Assembly (NCBI RefSeq): GCF_014639275.1 | Contig: NZ_BMFW01000003.1 | Location: forward strand, 310,001-374,000 | DNA from: Arthrobacter liuii | GTDB lineage: Bacteria > Actinomycetota > Actinomycetes > Actinomycetales > Micrococcaceae | Length of the DNA: 64,000 nucleotides | Direction of reading: 5' to 3' | Shown: one piece after another, positions 21,210 through 32,908 of the stretch | Layout: each line of letters starts with the position of its first letter | Numbering within the stretch: position 1 is the stretch's first letter | Notes under the pieces: model-generated | Databases searched by the model: none | What the model was told of the DNA's origin: nothing | Seen by the model: only the letters and a program-made list of their open reading frames with translations | Made by a program: the position numbers and the translations under genes

Positions 21210-22498
21210 TACTTCTTGTCCTCAGTCTTGTTGTCGGAGTTCTTCGGCGCTGCGGCGCCCTCAACCGGGTTATGCACGCTGTCCACGGGCTCCTTGGACA
21301 GGTTGGCATTACCGCCCTCCCGCGTGCCTTCCATGAGGTCGATGAAGCGGTCGAACAGGTAGGCGGCATCGTGCGGGCCGGCGGCTGCTTCCGGGTGGTA
21401 CTGCACGGAGAACGCCGGGATGTCCAGGCAGGCGAGGCCTTCCACGACGTCGTCGTTCAGGCTGACGTGGCTGACCTCCACCCGGCCGTAGCGTCCCTCC
21501 GGAGCCTGGGTGGCGCCGTCGAGCGGTGCGTCCACGGCAAAGCCGTGGTTCTGGGAGGTGATTTCCACCTTGCCGGTACGCCGGTCCATGACCGGCTGGT
21601 TGATGCCGCGGTGGCCGTAGCGCAGCTTGTAGGTGCCGAAGCCCAGGGCGCGGCCCAGGATCTGGTTGCCGAAGCAGATGCCGAAGTAGGGCAGCTTCTC
21701 GTCCAGGACTGAGCGGAGCAGCTTGACCTGGGCGTCGGCCGTGGCGGGGTCGCCGGGACCGTTGGACATGAAGAAACCGTCCGGATTGACTGCCTTGACG
21801 TCCTCGAGGGTGGCGGTGGCGGGAAGCACGTGGACGCGGACGCCGCGCTCGGCGAACCGGACCGGGGTCATGGCCTTGATGCCAAGGTCGATCGCCGCGA
21901 TGCTGAAGCGGGGTTCGCCGTCCCAGCCGTGGTCCTTCGGTTCCACCACATACGCTTCGTCAACGCTGACTTCCTCGGCCAGGCGGGCGCCTTCCATGGG
22001 CGCACTCGCCAGGACGGCGTCGAGCAGTTCCTTATCCGTGCTTTGCGCTGCCTCACCGGAGAAGATGCCGGCGCGCATGGTTTTGTGCTCGCGCAGGTGC
22101 CGGGTGATGGCCCGGGTGTCCACGCCCTGGATGCCGACGATGCCCTGGGCCACCAGCTCTTCGTCCAGCGACCGCTCGGAGCGCCAGTTGGAGGGCCGGC
22201 GCGCGGCGTCGCGGACGATATAGCCGGCCACCCAAATGCGCCGGGACTCGGCGTCGTCATTGTTCACGCCGGTGTTGCCGATGTGCGGGGCCGTCTGGAC
22301 CACCAGCTGGCGGGCGTAGGACGGATCGGTGATGGTTTCCTGGTAGCCGGTCATGCCGGTGGCGAAGACGGCCTCGCCCAGGGCGGTGCCGGTGGCGCCG
22401 TAGCTGGTGCCGCGGAAAATGCGCCCGTCTTCGAGAACCAGCGCAGCCGGGGCCGATACAGGAGCGGAGGTGGTTGCTGTCAATGTATTCGCTTTCAC
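21209..22498 (-). CDS. carA: Carbamoyl-phosphate synthase small subunit (glutamine amidotransferase)
   Basis: Glutaminase subunit that supplies ammonia to CarB. 429 residues from the GTG at 22498, which has GGAAAG seven bases upstream; in-frame GTGs further upstream overlap the previous gene. The N-terminal CPSase domain ([14 protein letters not shown]) is followed by a class I amidotransferase domain with catalytic Cys in [16 protein letters not shown] (about 285) and His/Glu in [14 protein letters not shown] (about 370). The C-terminal tail is low-complexity and longer than usual. It serves both pyrimidine and arginine pathways. Confidence 0.96.
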
Positions 22499-22502
22499 TG
22501 TC

Positions 22503-23024
22503 TTACTTTCCACTGGTGGCACCAGCCGCTGGGGCTGACGAAATCAAATCCTGAAGGGCCTGGTACAGCACGTCCTTGTCGGCGGCGCGGCGGGTGCGGA
22601 AACCGGTGTCCAGTTCATGCGCGCCGAGCGTCCAAGCCAGCACCAGCAGGCCATCCTTTTCCACGAACTTGCCGGCCATGCCGCTGTCCTGGCGGACACC
22701 GGTAAGGGAGGCTGCGGGGATGTACAGGGCAGGTGCCCCTGACCGCTCGTAGAGGACGCCGTGCGGGTAGAGCGCGAGGGTGGCATTGGTGCGGATGCCC
22801 AGCCCGTGCACCGCGATCCGGTCAAGCCAGTCGCCGGCCGTTGTGGTGGCCACGTACTGTCCCTGTGCGGCGGCGGTGGGTTCGCCCGGCGCGTCGGGCA
22901 CCTGCGGCAGCTGCTCGACGTCGGACTGGCGCCTCAGCCGGCTCCGCCAGCCTGCCCACATCATCACCAGGACGACGGCGATGATCGCCCCCGTGACGAC
23001 CGCGGACAGAAGCTTGGTATCCAT
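22503..23024 (-). CDS. Single-pass membrane protein with PH-like domain, pyr-operon associated
   Basis: 173-residue protein of unknown function. One N-terminal hydrophobic helix (about residues 5-25, [21 protein letters not shown]) is followed by basic residues, a short linker and a soluble domain that looks like a bacterial PH-like fold ([19 protein letters not shown] and [16 protein letters not shown]). A gene of this type sits between pyrC and carA in several actinobacteria. Here its ATG overlaps the pyrC stop by one base. A role tied to the pyrimidine pathway is suggested by position only. Start and length fit the operon spacing. Confidence 0.82.
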   Translation of the reverse strand: MDTKLLSAVVTGAIIAVVLVMMWAGWRSRLRRQSDVEQLPQVPDAPGEPTAAAQGQYVATTTAGDWLDRIAVHGLGIRTNATLALYPHGVLYERSGAPALYIPAASLTGVRQDSGMAGKFVEKDGLLVLAWTLGAHELDTGFRTRRAADKDVLYQALQDLISSAPAAGATSGK

Positions 23025-24364
23025 TAGGCAACGCCTGCCGGAGTCGCGGCGGCATCCGGGTGCGGCGAGTTCAGTGCACCATCGAGGACCGTGGCGTGGC
23101 CCTTGTAGAAGGTGGCCACTACCTTGCCGGGGAGCTCCCTGCCCTTGAACGGCGAGTTGCGGCCCATGGTGGCCATCTGGAAGGGGTCCACTGTCCAGCG
23201 TGCGGCCGGATCCACCAGGATGAGGTTGGCGGGCTCCCCGGCTTCGATGGGCCGGCCCTGGTCGTTCAACCGGCCGATCCTGGCGGCGGCGGTGGACGTG
23301 ACCCTGGCGAAGTCAGCCCAGGTCATCAGTCCGGTTTCGATCATGGCGTGCTGGACCACGGACAGGGCCGTTTCCAGTCCGGTCATGCCCATGGCAGCCT
23401 GCGCCCACTCGCATTCCTTGTGTTCGCTGGGGTGCGGTGCGTGGTCGGTTCCCACAACGTCGATCGTGCCGTCTGCCAGGCCGGCGCGCAATGCCTGGAC
23501 GTCGGCGTCGGTGCGCAGCGGTGGGTTGACCTTGAAGACGGGGTCGTAGCTGCGCACCAGGTCGTCGGTCAGCAGCAGGTGGTGCGGGGTGACTTCGGCA
23601 GTGACGTCGATCCCGCGTTCCTTGGCCCAGCGGATGATGTCCACCGAACCTGCCGTGGACACGTGGCACACGTGCAGGCGGGAGCCGACGTGCTGGGCCA
23701 GCAGGACGTCACGGGCAATGATGCTCTCCTCGGCGACCGCGGGCCAGCCAGCCAGGCCCAGGACGGCGGAGACGTCGCCCTCGTTCATCTGTGCCCCGGC
23801 CGTGAGCCGCGGTTCCTGCGCATGCTGGGCCACCACGCCGTCGAACGCCTTGACGTACTCCAGGGCGCGGCGCATCAGCACGGGGTCGTGGACGCAGATG
23901 CCGTCGTCGGAGAACATCCGCACCGCGGCGCGGGAATCAGCCATGGCGCCGAGCTCGGCCAGCTGCTCCCCCGCGAGGCCGACGGTGACGGCGCCTACCG
24001 GGCGGACATCCACCCAGCCTGCTGCGCGGCCCAGCGTGTAGACCTGTTCCACCACGCCTGCGGTGTCGGCCACGGGGGTGCTGTTGGCCATGGCGTGCAC
24101 GGCGGTGTAGCCGCCGAGGGCTGCTGCCCGCGTCCCGGTCTCCACTGTCTCCGCGTCCTCGCGGCCCGGTTCGCGGAGGTGGGTGTGGACGTCCACCATG
24201 CCGGGCAGTGCCACCAGGCCGGTTGCGTCGATGACGGTGGCGCCGTCAGCGGAAAGCCCGCTGCCGATCTCGGCGATGATGCCGTCGCGGACAAGCAGGT
24301 CGGCAGGATCGCCGCCCAGGATGGCAGCGCCTTGGATGAGGTATGTTCCGGTGTTGCCTGCCAT
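23024..24364 (-). CDS. pyrC: Dihydroorotase
   Basis: 446-residue zinc amidohydrolase that cyclises carbamoyl-aspartate to dihydroorotate. Type I (longer, Bacillus/actinobacterial) form. The metal-binding HxH occurs in MVDVHTHLREPG (about 57-68). Further metal ligands are in RLHVCHVST (about 232) and the catalytic Asp in VVGTDHAPH (about 303). ATG overlaps the pyrB stop by one base, and its own stop overlaps the PH-protein ATG, so the block is translationally linked. Confidence 0.97.
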   Translation of the reverse strand: MAGNTGTYLIQGAAILGGDPADLLVRDGIIAEIGSGLSADGATVIDATGLVALPGMVDVHTHLREPGREDAETVETGTRAAALGGYTAVHAMANSTPVADTAGVVEQVYTLGRAAGWVDVRPVGAVTVGLAGEQLAELGAMADSRAAVRMFSDDGICVHDPVLMRRALEYVKAFDGVVAQHAQEPRLTAGAQMNEGDVSAVLGLAGWPAVAEESIIARDVLLAQHVGSRLHVCHVSTAGSVDIIRWAKERGIDVTAEVTPHHLLLTDDLVRSYDPVFKVNPPLRTDADVQALRAGLADGTIDVVGTDHAPHPSEHKECEWAQAAMGMTGLETALSVVQHAMIETGLMTWADFARVTSTAAARIGRLNDQGRPIEAGEPANLILVDPAARWTVDPFQMATMGRNSPFKGRELPGKVVATFYKGHATVLDGALNSPHPDAAATPAGVA

Positions 24365-25389
24365 CAGTTGCTCTCCTTGGTGGGGGCGGCGGCAGCGTAG
24401 GCCGGTGCCCGGTGTGTGGCTGGTTCCCGGGTATCCCCGGAGAGCAGCAGGTACAGTGCGGCCATCCGCACGGACACGCCGTTTCGGACCTGGGCCAGGA
24501 CGGTGGAACGGGGCGAGTCCGCCGCGGCGGCGCTGATCTCCAGGCCCCGGTTCATGGGACCCGGGTGCATGATGATGGTGTCCGTGAGGCCAAGGTCGTC
24601 GAGTGCCCTGAGACGGTTGTTGTCAAAGCCCCAGCGGCGCGAGTATTCCCGGGTACTGGGAAAGAATGAGGCGTTCATGCGTTCGCCCTGCACCCGGAGC
24701 ATCATGACGGCGTCAACGCCGTTCGCCAGGGTTTGGTCCAGGTCGTAGCTGACGCTGCAGGGCCACTTTTCGACGCCGACGGGCAGCAGCGTGGGCGGTG
24801 CCACCAGGGTGACTTCCGCCCCGAGGGTCCGAAGCAGCCAGACGTTGGAGCGCGCAACACGGGAGTGCAGGACGTCGCCGGCGATGGCCACGCGCATACC
24901 CTTGAGGTCGGTCCCTTCGGAGCCTGTGCCGGAGAGACGGGCCCAGTGCCTGCGCATGGTGAAGGCATCGAGCAGGGCCTGGGTGGGGTGTTCGTGGGTG
25001 CCGTCGCCGGCGTTGATGACAGCTGCCTCGATCCAGTCGGTTGCGGCGAGCCGGTAGGGTGCGCCGGAGGCCCAGTGCCGGATCACGACGGCGTCAGCCC
25101 CCATGGCGGACAGCGTCTGGGCCGTGTCCTTGAGCGACTCCCCCTTGGATACCGAAGAGCCCTTGGCGGCGAAGTTGATCACGTCGGCCGACAGCCGCTT
25201 GGCTGCGGCTTCGAAGGAGATGCGGGTGCGGGTGGAGTCTTCGAAGAAGAGGTTGACCACCGTTCGTCCGCGAAGTGCCGGAAGCTTCTTGACTTCCCGC
25301 TCCCCCACGGCTGACATTTCCTCGGCTGTGTCCAGGATACGGATGGCGTTGGCGAGGCTGAGGTCCTCGGTGGACAGGAGGTGTTTCAT
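24364..25389 (-). CDS. pyrB: Aspartate carbamoyltransferase catalytic subunit
   Basis: 341-residue enzyme that joins carbamoyl phosphate and aspartate. The carbamoyl-phosphate site is [16 protein letters not shown] (about 49-64), and the aspartate-side HPTQALLD motif is at about 138. No pyrI regulatory gene is present, as expected in actinobacteria, where PyrR controls the operon. Its start overlaps the pyrR stop by four bases (ATGA). Confidence 0.97.
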   Translation of the reverse strand: MKHLLSTEDLSLANAIRILDTAEEMSAVGEREVKKLPALRGRTVVNLFFEDSTRTRISFEAAAKRLSADVINFAAKGSSVSKGESLKDTAQTLSAMGADAVVIRHWASGAPYRLAATDWIEAAVINAGDGTHEHPTQALLDAFTMRRHWARLSGTGSEGTDLKGMRVAIAGDVLHSRVARSNVWLLRTLGAEVTLVAPPTLLPVGVEKWPCSVSYDLDQTLANGVDAVMMLRVQGERMNASFFPSTREYSRRWGFDNNRLRALDDLGLTDTIIMHPGPMNRGLEISAAAADSPRSTVLAQVRNGVSVRMAALYLLLSGDTREPATHRAPAYAAAAPTKESN

Positions 25390-25973
25390 GCGCCGCCTTC
25401 GATCACGACTTCGTTGACCGGAATTCCGGCGCCGGACGTGTCTGTCTCTTCAAGCCGGACCCGGACTTTTTCCGCGGAGGAGGTGGGCAGGTTCTTGCCC
25501 ACGTGGTCCGCCCGGATGGGAAGTTCGCGGTGGCCCCGGTCGATCAGGACGGCGAGCCGGACGATGCGGGGGCGGCCCAGGTCGACGAGGGCATCCAGGG
25601 CCGCCCGGATGGTGCGGCCGGAGTACAGGACGTCGTCGATGAGCACCACCACTTTGTTGTCGATGCCTGTCCGGGGCAGCCTGGTGGGGTACGGCGGCCG
25701 GGTGCCCTGGTGGGAGAGGTCATCGCGGAACATGGTGACGTCAAGCTGGCCCACAATGGCAGCGGCATCAACGGTGTCGTCAGCGGCGGCGATTTTTTCC
25801 GCCAACCGCACGGCCAACGGGTATCCGCGGCGGGGGATGCCCAACAGGACCAGGTCCCGGGAACCCTTATTGGCTTCGAGGATCTCATGGGCGATACGAG
25901 TGAGGGCCCGGTCGATGTCCGCCTGGCTGAGGACAACCCTGGCTGGAACCGGTGCGCTGGTGACAGAAGTCAA
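25386..25973 (-). CDS. pyrR: Bifunctional pyr operon regulator / uracil phosphoribosyltransferase
   Basis: First gene of the pyr operon. PyrR binds pyr mRNA in response to UMP and often retains uracil phosphoribosyltransferase activity. The PRPP-binding motif [20 protein letters not shown] is near residue 110. I favour the TTG at 25973 (195 residues), which has the strong ribosome binding site AAAGGGGAG seven bases upstream. A GTG at 26000 lies upstream of that site and is less likely. A PyrR-type RNA loop could overlap the ribosome binding site, but I could not recognise one with confidence. Confidence 0.93.
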   Translation of the reverse strand: MTSVTSAPVPARVVLSQADIDRALTRIAHEILEANKGSRDLVLLGIPRRGYPLAVRLAEKIAAADDTVDAAAIVGQLDVTMFRDDLSHQGTRPPYPTRLPRTGIDNKVVVLIDDVLYSGRTIRAALDALVDLGRPRIVRLAVLIDRGHRELPIRADHVGKNLPTSSAEKVRVRLEETDTSGAGIPVNEVVIEGGA

Positions 25974-26008
25974 CGCTCGTCTCCCCTTTCCCCGCCTCAC
26001 AGGACGGA

Positions 26009-26035
26009 ATTAAAAAAGGAACATTTGCTGTTCAA
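26009..26035 (-). promoter_or_regulatory. Putative pyr operon promoter
   Basis: Minus-strand TTTAAT (-10 like, 26009-26014) with TTGAAC (-35 like, 26030-26035) at a short 15-bp spacing, in the only AT-rich patch upstream of pyrR. A GAAC-N7-GTTC dyad (26019-26033) lies between and over these elements. Weak evidence. Confidence 0.3.
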
Positions 26036-26151
26036 AATTACCATACGGTCCCTGCCGGGCGGGTCCCCGGGCAACGCGGCGATGGTCACATCCGGCTGCC
26101 GGGAGGCGCGGATTCTTTGTGGCGCGGCAGTGCCCGCTTAGGCTGTCCGAT

Positions 26152-27429
26152 ATGCCGATGTCTTCGCAGCACCCTTCCTCCGGGCTCCCCGGCGACCACT
26201 ATCGCGGGGCGGATGGTCCCCTGCCCCGGCAGGCCAACCCCAGCTGGATGGGACAGGTGCAGCCGGAACACTACCAGGCGGCCCCGGGTCACCAGGGCCA
26301 GCCGCTGGCAGTGGTGGTTCCGCCGCCGGCGCAGGGGGCCGCGCTGAGTGTATCGCGGACCCGCAGCGGGCTGGTGGGGCTGACGGTCGCCGGCGGCGTG
26401 CTCGCTTTCCTGAGCCTGTTCCTGGTGGTGCCTTTCCTGTTGTCAAACACCGGCGCCGCGGGTTTCCTGATCGGTTTCCTGGCATCCCTGATCCCGCTTT
26501 CGGTGGTCCTGGCGGCGGTGCACATCATCGACAGGTGGGAACCGGAACCTAAGCGGCTGCTGTTCTTCGCCTTTACCTGGGGCGCAGCGGTATCCGTGGC
26601 GGTGACCCTGCTCATCCAGCCTTTCTTTGTGATCGCATTCCAGTTTTCGGACCTGCCCGACCTGCAGACCTACATGGCCACCGTGCAGGCGCCCATCGTC
26701 GAGGAATTCGCCAAATCGCTTGGCCTGCTCATCCTCCTCCTCGCGGCCCGCCGGCAATTCGACGGACCGGTGGACGGGGTGGTGTTCGCCTTCACCATCG
26801 CCGGGGGGTTCGCCTTCACCGAAAACATCCTGTATTTCGGCAGGGCCATTGCGGAATCGGCGTCACCCGCCAGCGACTTCGCCCAGGTCTTCTTCCTCCG
26901 CGGCGTCATGTCCCCATTCGCCCACGCCATCTTCACCGGCACCACCGGCCTTGTCATGGGCTTCGCTGCCCGGCGCTGGAACACCGCTGCTTCAATTGGT
27001 GCCTTCTTCGTGGGGCTGCTGCCGGCAATGTTCCTGCACAACAGGTGGAACAGCATGGGGCAGGGATTCCTGCTGGACTACATCGTGGTGCAGGTGCCGA
27101 TCTTCGTGCTGGCCGTGGGCGGCATCATCTTCCTGCGGGTGGCCGAGAAACGGCTGACCCGCCAGCGCCTCCTGGAGTACTCCGCCGCGGGCTGGTTCAC
27201 ACGGGCGGAGGTCCAGCTCCTGGCTACCCATGGCGGCCGCCGCACCGCCCTGGCATGGGCTGCCAACGCGGGACGGAAGCGGCAGATGAAGCAGTTCCTG
27301 AAGGCAACCACCCAGCTGGCCAATACCCGCCAGCGGATCCTGGGCGGACGCGACGTGCCGCTCCACCAGGCCGAGGAACGGCAACAGCTGCAGCAGATCG
27401 TCTCCTTGAGGGCGGCCATCGCCGGGTAA
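26152..27429 (+). CDS. PrsW-family intramembrane metalloprotease
   Basis: 425-residue polytopic membrane protein. The first 70 residues are polar and Pro/Gln-rich, then about eight hydrophobic segments follow from residue 80. PrsW active-site motifs are present: VEEFAKSLG (EExxK, about 182-190), FAFTENILYFGRA (about 220), and HAIFTGTTGLVMGFA (about 260). PrsW proteases cleave membrane-bound substrates such as anti-sigma factors; the substrate here is unknown. A cytoplasmic tail of about 100 residues is rich in Gln/Arg. It stands alone, divergent from pyrR and convergent with nusB. Confidence 0.87.
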   Translation: MPMSSQHPSSGLPGDHYRGADGPLPRQANPSWMGQVQPEHYQAAPGHQGQPLAVVVPPPAQGAALSVSRTRSGLVGLTVAGGVLAFLSLFLVVPFLLSNTGAAGFLIGFLASLIPLSVVLAAVHIIDRWEPEPKRLLFFAFTWGAAVSVAVTLLIQPFFVIAFQFSDLPDLQTYMATVQAPIVEEFAKSLGLLILLLAARRQFDGPVDGVVFAFTIAGGFAFTENILYFGRAIAESASPASDFAQVFFLRGVMSPFAHAIFTGTTGLVMGFAARRWNTAASIGAFFVGLLPAMFLHNRWNSMGQGFLLDYIVVQVPIFVLAVGGIIFLRVAEKRLTRQRLLEYSAAGWFTRAEVQLLATHGGRRTALAWAANAGRKRQMKQFLKATTQLANTRQRILGGRDVPLHQAEERQQLQQIVSLRAAIAG

Positions 27430-27447
27430 CCCCCATCCGGGTGGCAA

Positions 27448-27486
27448 CGCAGAAGAGCCCCGCCGATGTGGCGGGGCTCTTCTGCG
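27448..27486. terminator. Bidirectional terminator hairpin between PrsW gene and nusB
   Basis: A 17-bp perfect stem (arms 27448-27464 and 27470-27486) with 5-nt loop GATGT. It lies 19 bp after the PrsW-gene stop and 18 bp after the convergent nusB stop, so it can serve both. There is no T-tract. Confidence 0.85.
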
Positions 27487-27503
27487 ATGTCCGTGCAGGC
27501 TGG

Positions 27504-27914
27504 CTATGCGAGCAGCGAAGGCTTCAGCTGCTGCAGGCGGCCCAGGAGTCCGTTGATGAACTGCGGAGACTCATCCGTGGACAGCGTCTTGGCCAGTGCA
27601 ACGGCCTCGCTGACCGCCACGCCGTCGGGGACGTCATCGTTGTATAGAAGCTCCCAGGTGCCGATGCGCAGGATGATGCGGTCCACGGACGGCATCCGCT
27701 CCAGGCTCCAGCCCTGCGAGTAGGTCTCCAGGAACTCATCGATGGCTGCCTGCTGGGACACCACGCCTTCGACGATTTCCAGGGTGTAGGGGTTGACCAC
27801 CTGGTCGGTCTTTTCCCGGCGTGCGCGAAGCACGTCGAACGCTGAAACAGAGCGCTGCTCCGCCTCGAAAAGAACATCCAGTGCCCTGTTGCGGGCTTTA
27901 CCGCGGGCGCTCAC
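27504..27914 (-). CDS. nusB: Transcription antitermination factor NusB
   Basis: 136-residue all-helical RNA-binding protein that pairs with NusE (S10) at boxA in rRNA leaders. Family markers are MSARGKARNRALDVLFEAEQR at the start and SEAVALAKTLSTDESPQFINGLLG near the end. The GTG start overlaps the efp stop by one base (TAGTG), so the two are co-translated. Last gene of the cluster that begins at the aro genes. Confidence 0.96.
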   Translation of the reverse strand: MSARGKARNRALDVLFEAEQRSVSAFDVLRARREKTDQVVNPYTLEIVEGVVSQQAAIDEFLETYSQGWSLERMPSVDRIILRIGTWELLYNDDVPDGVAVSEAVALAKTLSTDESPQFINGLLGRLQQLKPSLLA

Positions 27915-28477
27915 TACTCAGAAACCCGGCCCAGGTAGCTGCCGTCGCGGGTGTCCACCTTGACCTTGGTGTTGTTCTCGATGAACAGCGGTACCTGGAT
28001 CTCGTAGCCGGTTTCCAGGGTGGCAGGCTTGGTGCCTGCGGAGGAGCGGTCGCCCTGCAGGCCCGGCTCGGTGTAAGTGATTTCGAGGACGACGCTCGGC
28101 GGCAGCTCGATGTAGAGGGGATTGCCGTCGTGGATGGCAATGTTGACCATCTGGTTCTCGAGCATGAAGTTGGTGGCATCGCCCACCGTGGCGCCGGAGA
28201 CGGTGATCTGGTCGTAGTCAGAAGTGTCCATGAAGACGAAGTCCGCACCGTCCTGGTACAGGTACTGGTAGTCGCGGCGGTCCACCGTGGCCGTCTCGAT
28301 CTTGAGCCCGGCGTTGAACGTCTTGTCAACAACCTTGCCGGACATCACGTTGCGCATCTTGGTCCGCACAAAGGCGCCGCCCTTGCCGGGCTTGACGTGC
28401 TGGAATTCGATGACGTTCCAGAGCTGGCCCTCGAGCTTCAGGACCGTGCCGTTCTTAATGTCGTTAGTGGTTGCCAC
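27914..28477 (-). CDS. efp: Translation elongation factor P
   Basis: 187-residue three-domain factor that relieves ribosome stalling at polyproline. The GTG start at 28477 follows GAGGAAAC. The tip loop is [14 protein letters not shown] with Lys at residue 32. Many actinobacterial EF-Ps instead have the palindromic PGKGP loop, so the Gly at position 34 is a deviation. No EF-P-modifying enzyme gene is next to it. The C-terminal domain ends [28 protein letters not shown]. The 172-bp region upstream holds the probable promoter and the CCGGTA palindrome described separately. Confidence 0.96.
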   Translation of the reverse strand: MATTNDIKNGTVLKLEGQLWNVIEFQHVKPGKGGAFVRTKMRNVMSGKVVDKTFNAGLKIETATVDRRDYQYLYQDGADFVFMDTSDYDQITVSGATVGDATNFMLENQMVNIAIHDGNPLYIELPPSVVLEITYTEPGLQGDRSSAGTKPATLETGYEIQVPLFIENNTKVKVDTRDGSYLGRVSE

Positions 28478-28605
28478 TGGTTTCCTCTGGTTTCTTTGTC
28501 TGGCCGCGTGGTCAGATGCTGTATGCCGGGCGGGCACGCCGCAACGGCCCGCCTGCACGTGTTTGTCAAAAATCGCGTGGGTGCAAAAATTCCACAACCA
28601 TTCTA

Positions 28606-28619
28606 CCGGTAAATACCGG
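28606..28619. repeat. Palindrome CCGGTAAATACCGG upstream of efp
   Basis: Perfect 6-bp arms around AA in the intergenic stretch 28478-28649. On the minus strand a TAGAAT (-10 like) follows directly, so the dyad would sit in or near the -35/-10 region of an efp promoter. Otherwise the 172-bp gap shows nothing recognisable. Confidence 0.35.
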
Positions 28620-28649
28620 ACAGCCTTTCCACGCCCATCCCCTGCCGGT

Positions 28650-29167
28650 TCAGCAGGCCAGGTCCAGGACGTCCCTGGCCCGCTGCAGCGCCACCGTGGA
28701 AGAGTAGATCTGCGCGGCGTCGGCGGACTGCGCCACCCGCAGGTCCAGCGCTTTGGAGAAGGACTCAACCGCGGCGGAGGTTTGTCCCGCAGCGTACTGC
28801 GTCCTTCCGAGGTACTGCAGGGCCAGCGCCTCCCGCGGCGTGCCGTGCACCTCGGAAAGGAGCTGGCGGAACAGCTCAATGGCACGGTCCATCCGGTGGG
28901 AGACGCTGAGCACCTCGGCTTCGAACACGCGCAGCCGGAACGACTCCGGGTCCCTAAAACGTGCTTCAGCCAACAGTTCGGCAGCTTCGGATGCGTGTCC
29001 CTCAACGAGCAGCACAAAGATGTGGTCGGCCGGATCGGTGGAGGCGGCCAGGGCCTCCCTGACGGCATCGTCGTTGACGATCTGCGGCCGCAGGGTATCC
29101 GGGTTGATCCGGACTCCCGGGAACCCGGCTTGGGGCCAGTCGGCGGTGCCGCTCATGTCGCCCTGCA

Positions 29168-29168
<1 letters not shown>
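28650..29168 (-). CDS. TPR-like protein of unknown function
   Basis: 172-residue protein dominated by amphipathic helices arranged like tetratricopeptide repeats ([19 protein letters not shown], then [26 protein letters not shown]). No catalytic motif, signal peptide or membrane helix. Its ATG overlaps the aroB stop (TGATG), with AGGAAAT ten bases upstream; the second ATG (MSGTAD, 29156) is possible. Similar genes lie between aroB and efp in other Micrococcaceae, to my knowledge without an assigned role. Its context suggests expression with the shikimate genes, not a shared function. Confidence 0.8.
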
Positions 29169-30824
<1,656 letters not shown>

Positions 30825-30825
<1 letters not shown>

Positions 30826-32021
30826 TACTGGCCGATCGAGTCCAGGGATGCCGGGATGTTGTCCAGGTAGCCCTTGATGTTGCGGGCGGTTTCCGCCACT
30901 GAGTCACCGCCGAACTTCTCGATGACGGCTTCGGCGAGGACCAGGGCCACCATGGCTTCGGCTACCACGCCGGCGGCGGGGACCGCACAGACGTCCGAGC
31001 GCTGGTGGTGTGCCTTGGCCGGTTCGCCGGTGCTGACGTCGATGGTCCGCAGGGCGCGCGGCACCGTGGCGATGGGCTTCATGGCTGCGCGGACGCGGAG
31101 GACGTCCCCGATGCTCATGCCGCCTTCGATGCCGCCTGCGCGGTTGCTGGCGCGGACAATGCGGCCTTCGCCGTCCCGGACAATCTCGTCGTGGGCGGCA
31201 GAACCACGGCGGGCGGCGGTCAGGAAGCCGTCACCGACCTCCACCCCCTTGATGGCCTGGATTCCCATGAGTGCGGCAGCCAGCCTGGCATCGAGCCGGC
31301 GGTCCCAGTGCACGTAGCTGCCAAGTCCGGGCGGGAGGCCGTAAGCCAGGACTTCCACCACACCACCCAGCGTTTCGCCTTCCTTGTGCGCGGCGTCCAC
31401 TTCGTCCACCATGGCGTTCGAGGTCTCGCGGTCGAAGCAGCGCAGGGGGTCCGTGTCCAGGGCAATGACGTCGCCCGGTACGGGCAGCGGACGGCCTTCC
31501 GGTACGGTCACGCTGGCGATGGATACGGTGTGGCTGACAAGTTCGATGCCGAGCTGCCTCAGGAACTGGGAGGCTACGGTGCCCAGCGCCACGCGGGTGG
31601 CGGTTTCCCGGGCACTGGCGCGCTCCAGCACCGGACGGGCTTCATCGAAGCCGTATTTCTGCATGCCGGTGAAGTCGGCGTGCCCCGGCCGGGGCCGCGT
31701 CAGCGGCGCGTTGCGGGCCTGGTCTGCGAGGACTTCGGGGTCCACGGGGTCGGCGGACATGATCTGCTCCCACTTGGGCCATTCGGTGTTCCCCACCTGG
31801 ATGGCAACGGGACCGCCCTGGGTGCGGCCATGCCGGACGCCGCCAAGGATGGTGACCATGTCCTGCTCGAACTTCATCCTCGCGCCGCGTCCGTAGCCAA
31901 GCCGGCGGCGGGCCAGGGAGTCTGCGATGTTGCCGCTGGTGATTTCCACACCGGCGGGGACGCCCTCAATAATTCCCATCAGAGCCGGGCCATGGGATTC
32001 ACCGGCAGTCAACCAACGCAT
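30825..32021 (-). CDS. aroC: Chorismate synthase
   Basis: 398-residue FMN-dependent enzyme converting EPSP to chorismate, the final shared step. It starts [14 protein letters not shown], the usual N-terminus. Markers are [25 protein letters not shown] (about 110-123) and [15 protein letters not shown] (about 300). The start is the ATG at 32021; ATGs three and ten codons further upstream lack family support. Downstream it overlaps aroK. Confidence 0.97.
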
Positions 32022-32047
32022 ACTTTCCATCCTGCCACGTAGGGCGG

Positions 32048-32908
32048 TCACAACGCCCGCCGGGCAAGGCCGACTGCGTCACACATCACATCTATGACAG
32101 CTGCATTAACGTCTTCCCCGCGCCCGGTGAAAAGCCGCACCTGCTCCACTGCCTGGTACAGCAGCATCTCCAGTCCGGGTACCACGCGGCCGCCACCGGC
32201 CTGCCACACCGAGGCGATAAGGCTTGGCCAGGGATCGTAGGCCACGTCCAGCAGCACACCCGGAGTCACGGTTTTCAGCGCGGCAATTTCCGCGGCGAGT
32301 CCGTCTGCCGCACGCGGCGGCAGGGTGGAAATCACGACGTCGGCTTCCGACGTTGGGCGGGCGGCTCCGGCCAGGGGGCGGACCTCCAGGGCCACGTCCA
32401 GGCTGTCAGCGGCCGCGCGTACGTCTGCTGTCCGCGACGCGTCGCGGACAAAGACCTGCACCGTGCCGGTGCCCAGTTCCTTCAGGGCAGCGACAGCCGA
32501 TGCAGCGGTTCCGCCGCCGCCGAGGACGACGGCCGACGGCGCTGCCGGGGTATCGGCGTGGCAAAGGGCGTTGACGATCCCGGTGACATCCGTGTTGGAA
32601 CCCACCGTTTTCAGCGTGCCGCCGGATTCCTCGAAAGTGACGGTGTTCACCACGCCCAAGGTGCGGGCTACCCCCCGTACCTCGTCCACCTCATCGAGCA
32701 TGGCCGTCTTCAGCGGCATGGTCACGGAGAGCCCGCGCCAGCCCGGCTGGTTCCGGATCTGGCGCATGAAGGACGGCAGCAACTGCTCCGTAACGTCGAT
32801 GGCTGTGTAACTGATGCCCGCGCCCAACCGCCCATAGGCCGAGAGGTGCAGCGCCGGGGACTTTGAATGGCTGACCGGGTGGCCAAGGACGGCGGCCCGC
32901 AGGCTCAT
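32048..32908 (-). CDS. aroE: Shikimate dehydrogenase
   Basis: 286-residue NADP-dependent reductase producing shikimate from 3-dehydroshikimate. The substrate site is [15 protein letters not shown] near residue 8, and the catalytic Lys is in [12 protein letters not shown] (about 66). The NADP loop reads [13 protein letters not shown] (about 125-137). I chose the ATG at 32908 because it overlaps the mltG stop (ATGA) and gives a normal N-terminus. A GTG 27 bases upstream is the alternative. The gene precedes aroC by 26 bp. Confidence 0.94.
   Translation of the reverse strand: MSLRAAVLGHPVSHSKSPALHLSAYGRLGAGISYTAIDVTEQLLPSFMRQIRNQPGWRGLSVTMPLKTAMLDEVDEVRGVARTLGVVNTVTFEESGGTLKTVGSNTDVTGIVNALCHADTPAAPSAVVLGGGGTAASAVAALKELGTGTVQVFVRDASRTADVRAAADSLDVALEVRPLAGAARPTSEADVVISTLPPRAADGLAAEIAALKTVTPGVLLDVAYDPWPSLIASVWQAGGGRVVPGLEMLLYQAVEQVRLFTGRGEDVNAAVIDVMCDAVGLARRAL

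Noticed and set aside
26019..26033. GAAC-N7-GTTC dyad upstream of pyrR as a LexA box
   Set aside because: SOS boxes have four central bases between GAAC and GTTC; here there are seven.
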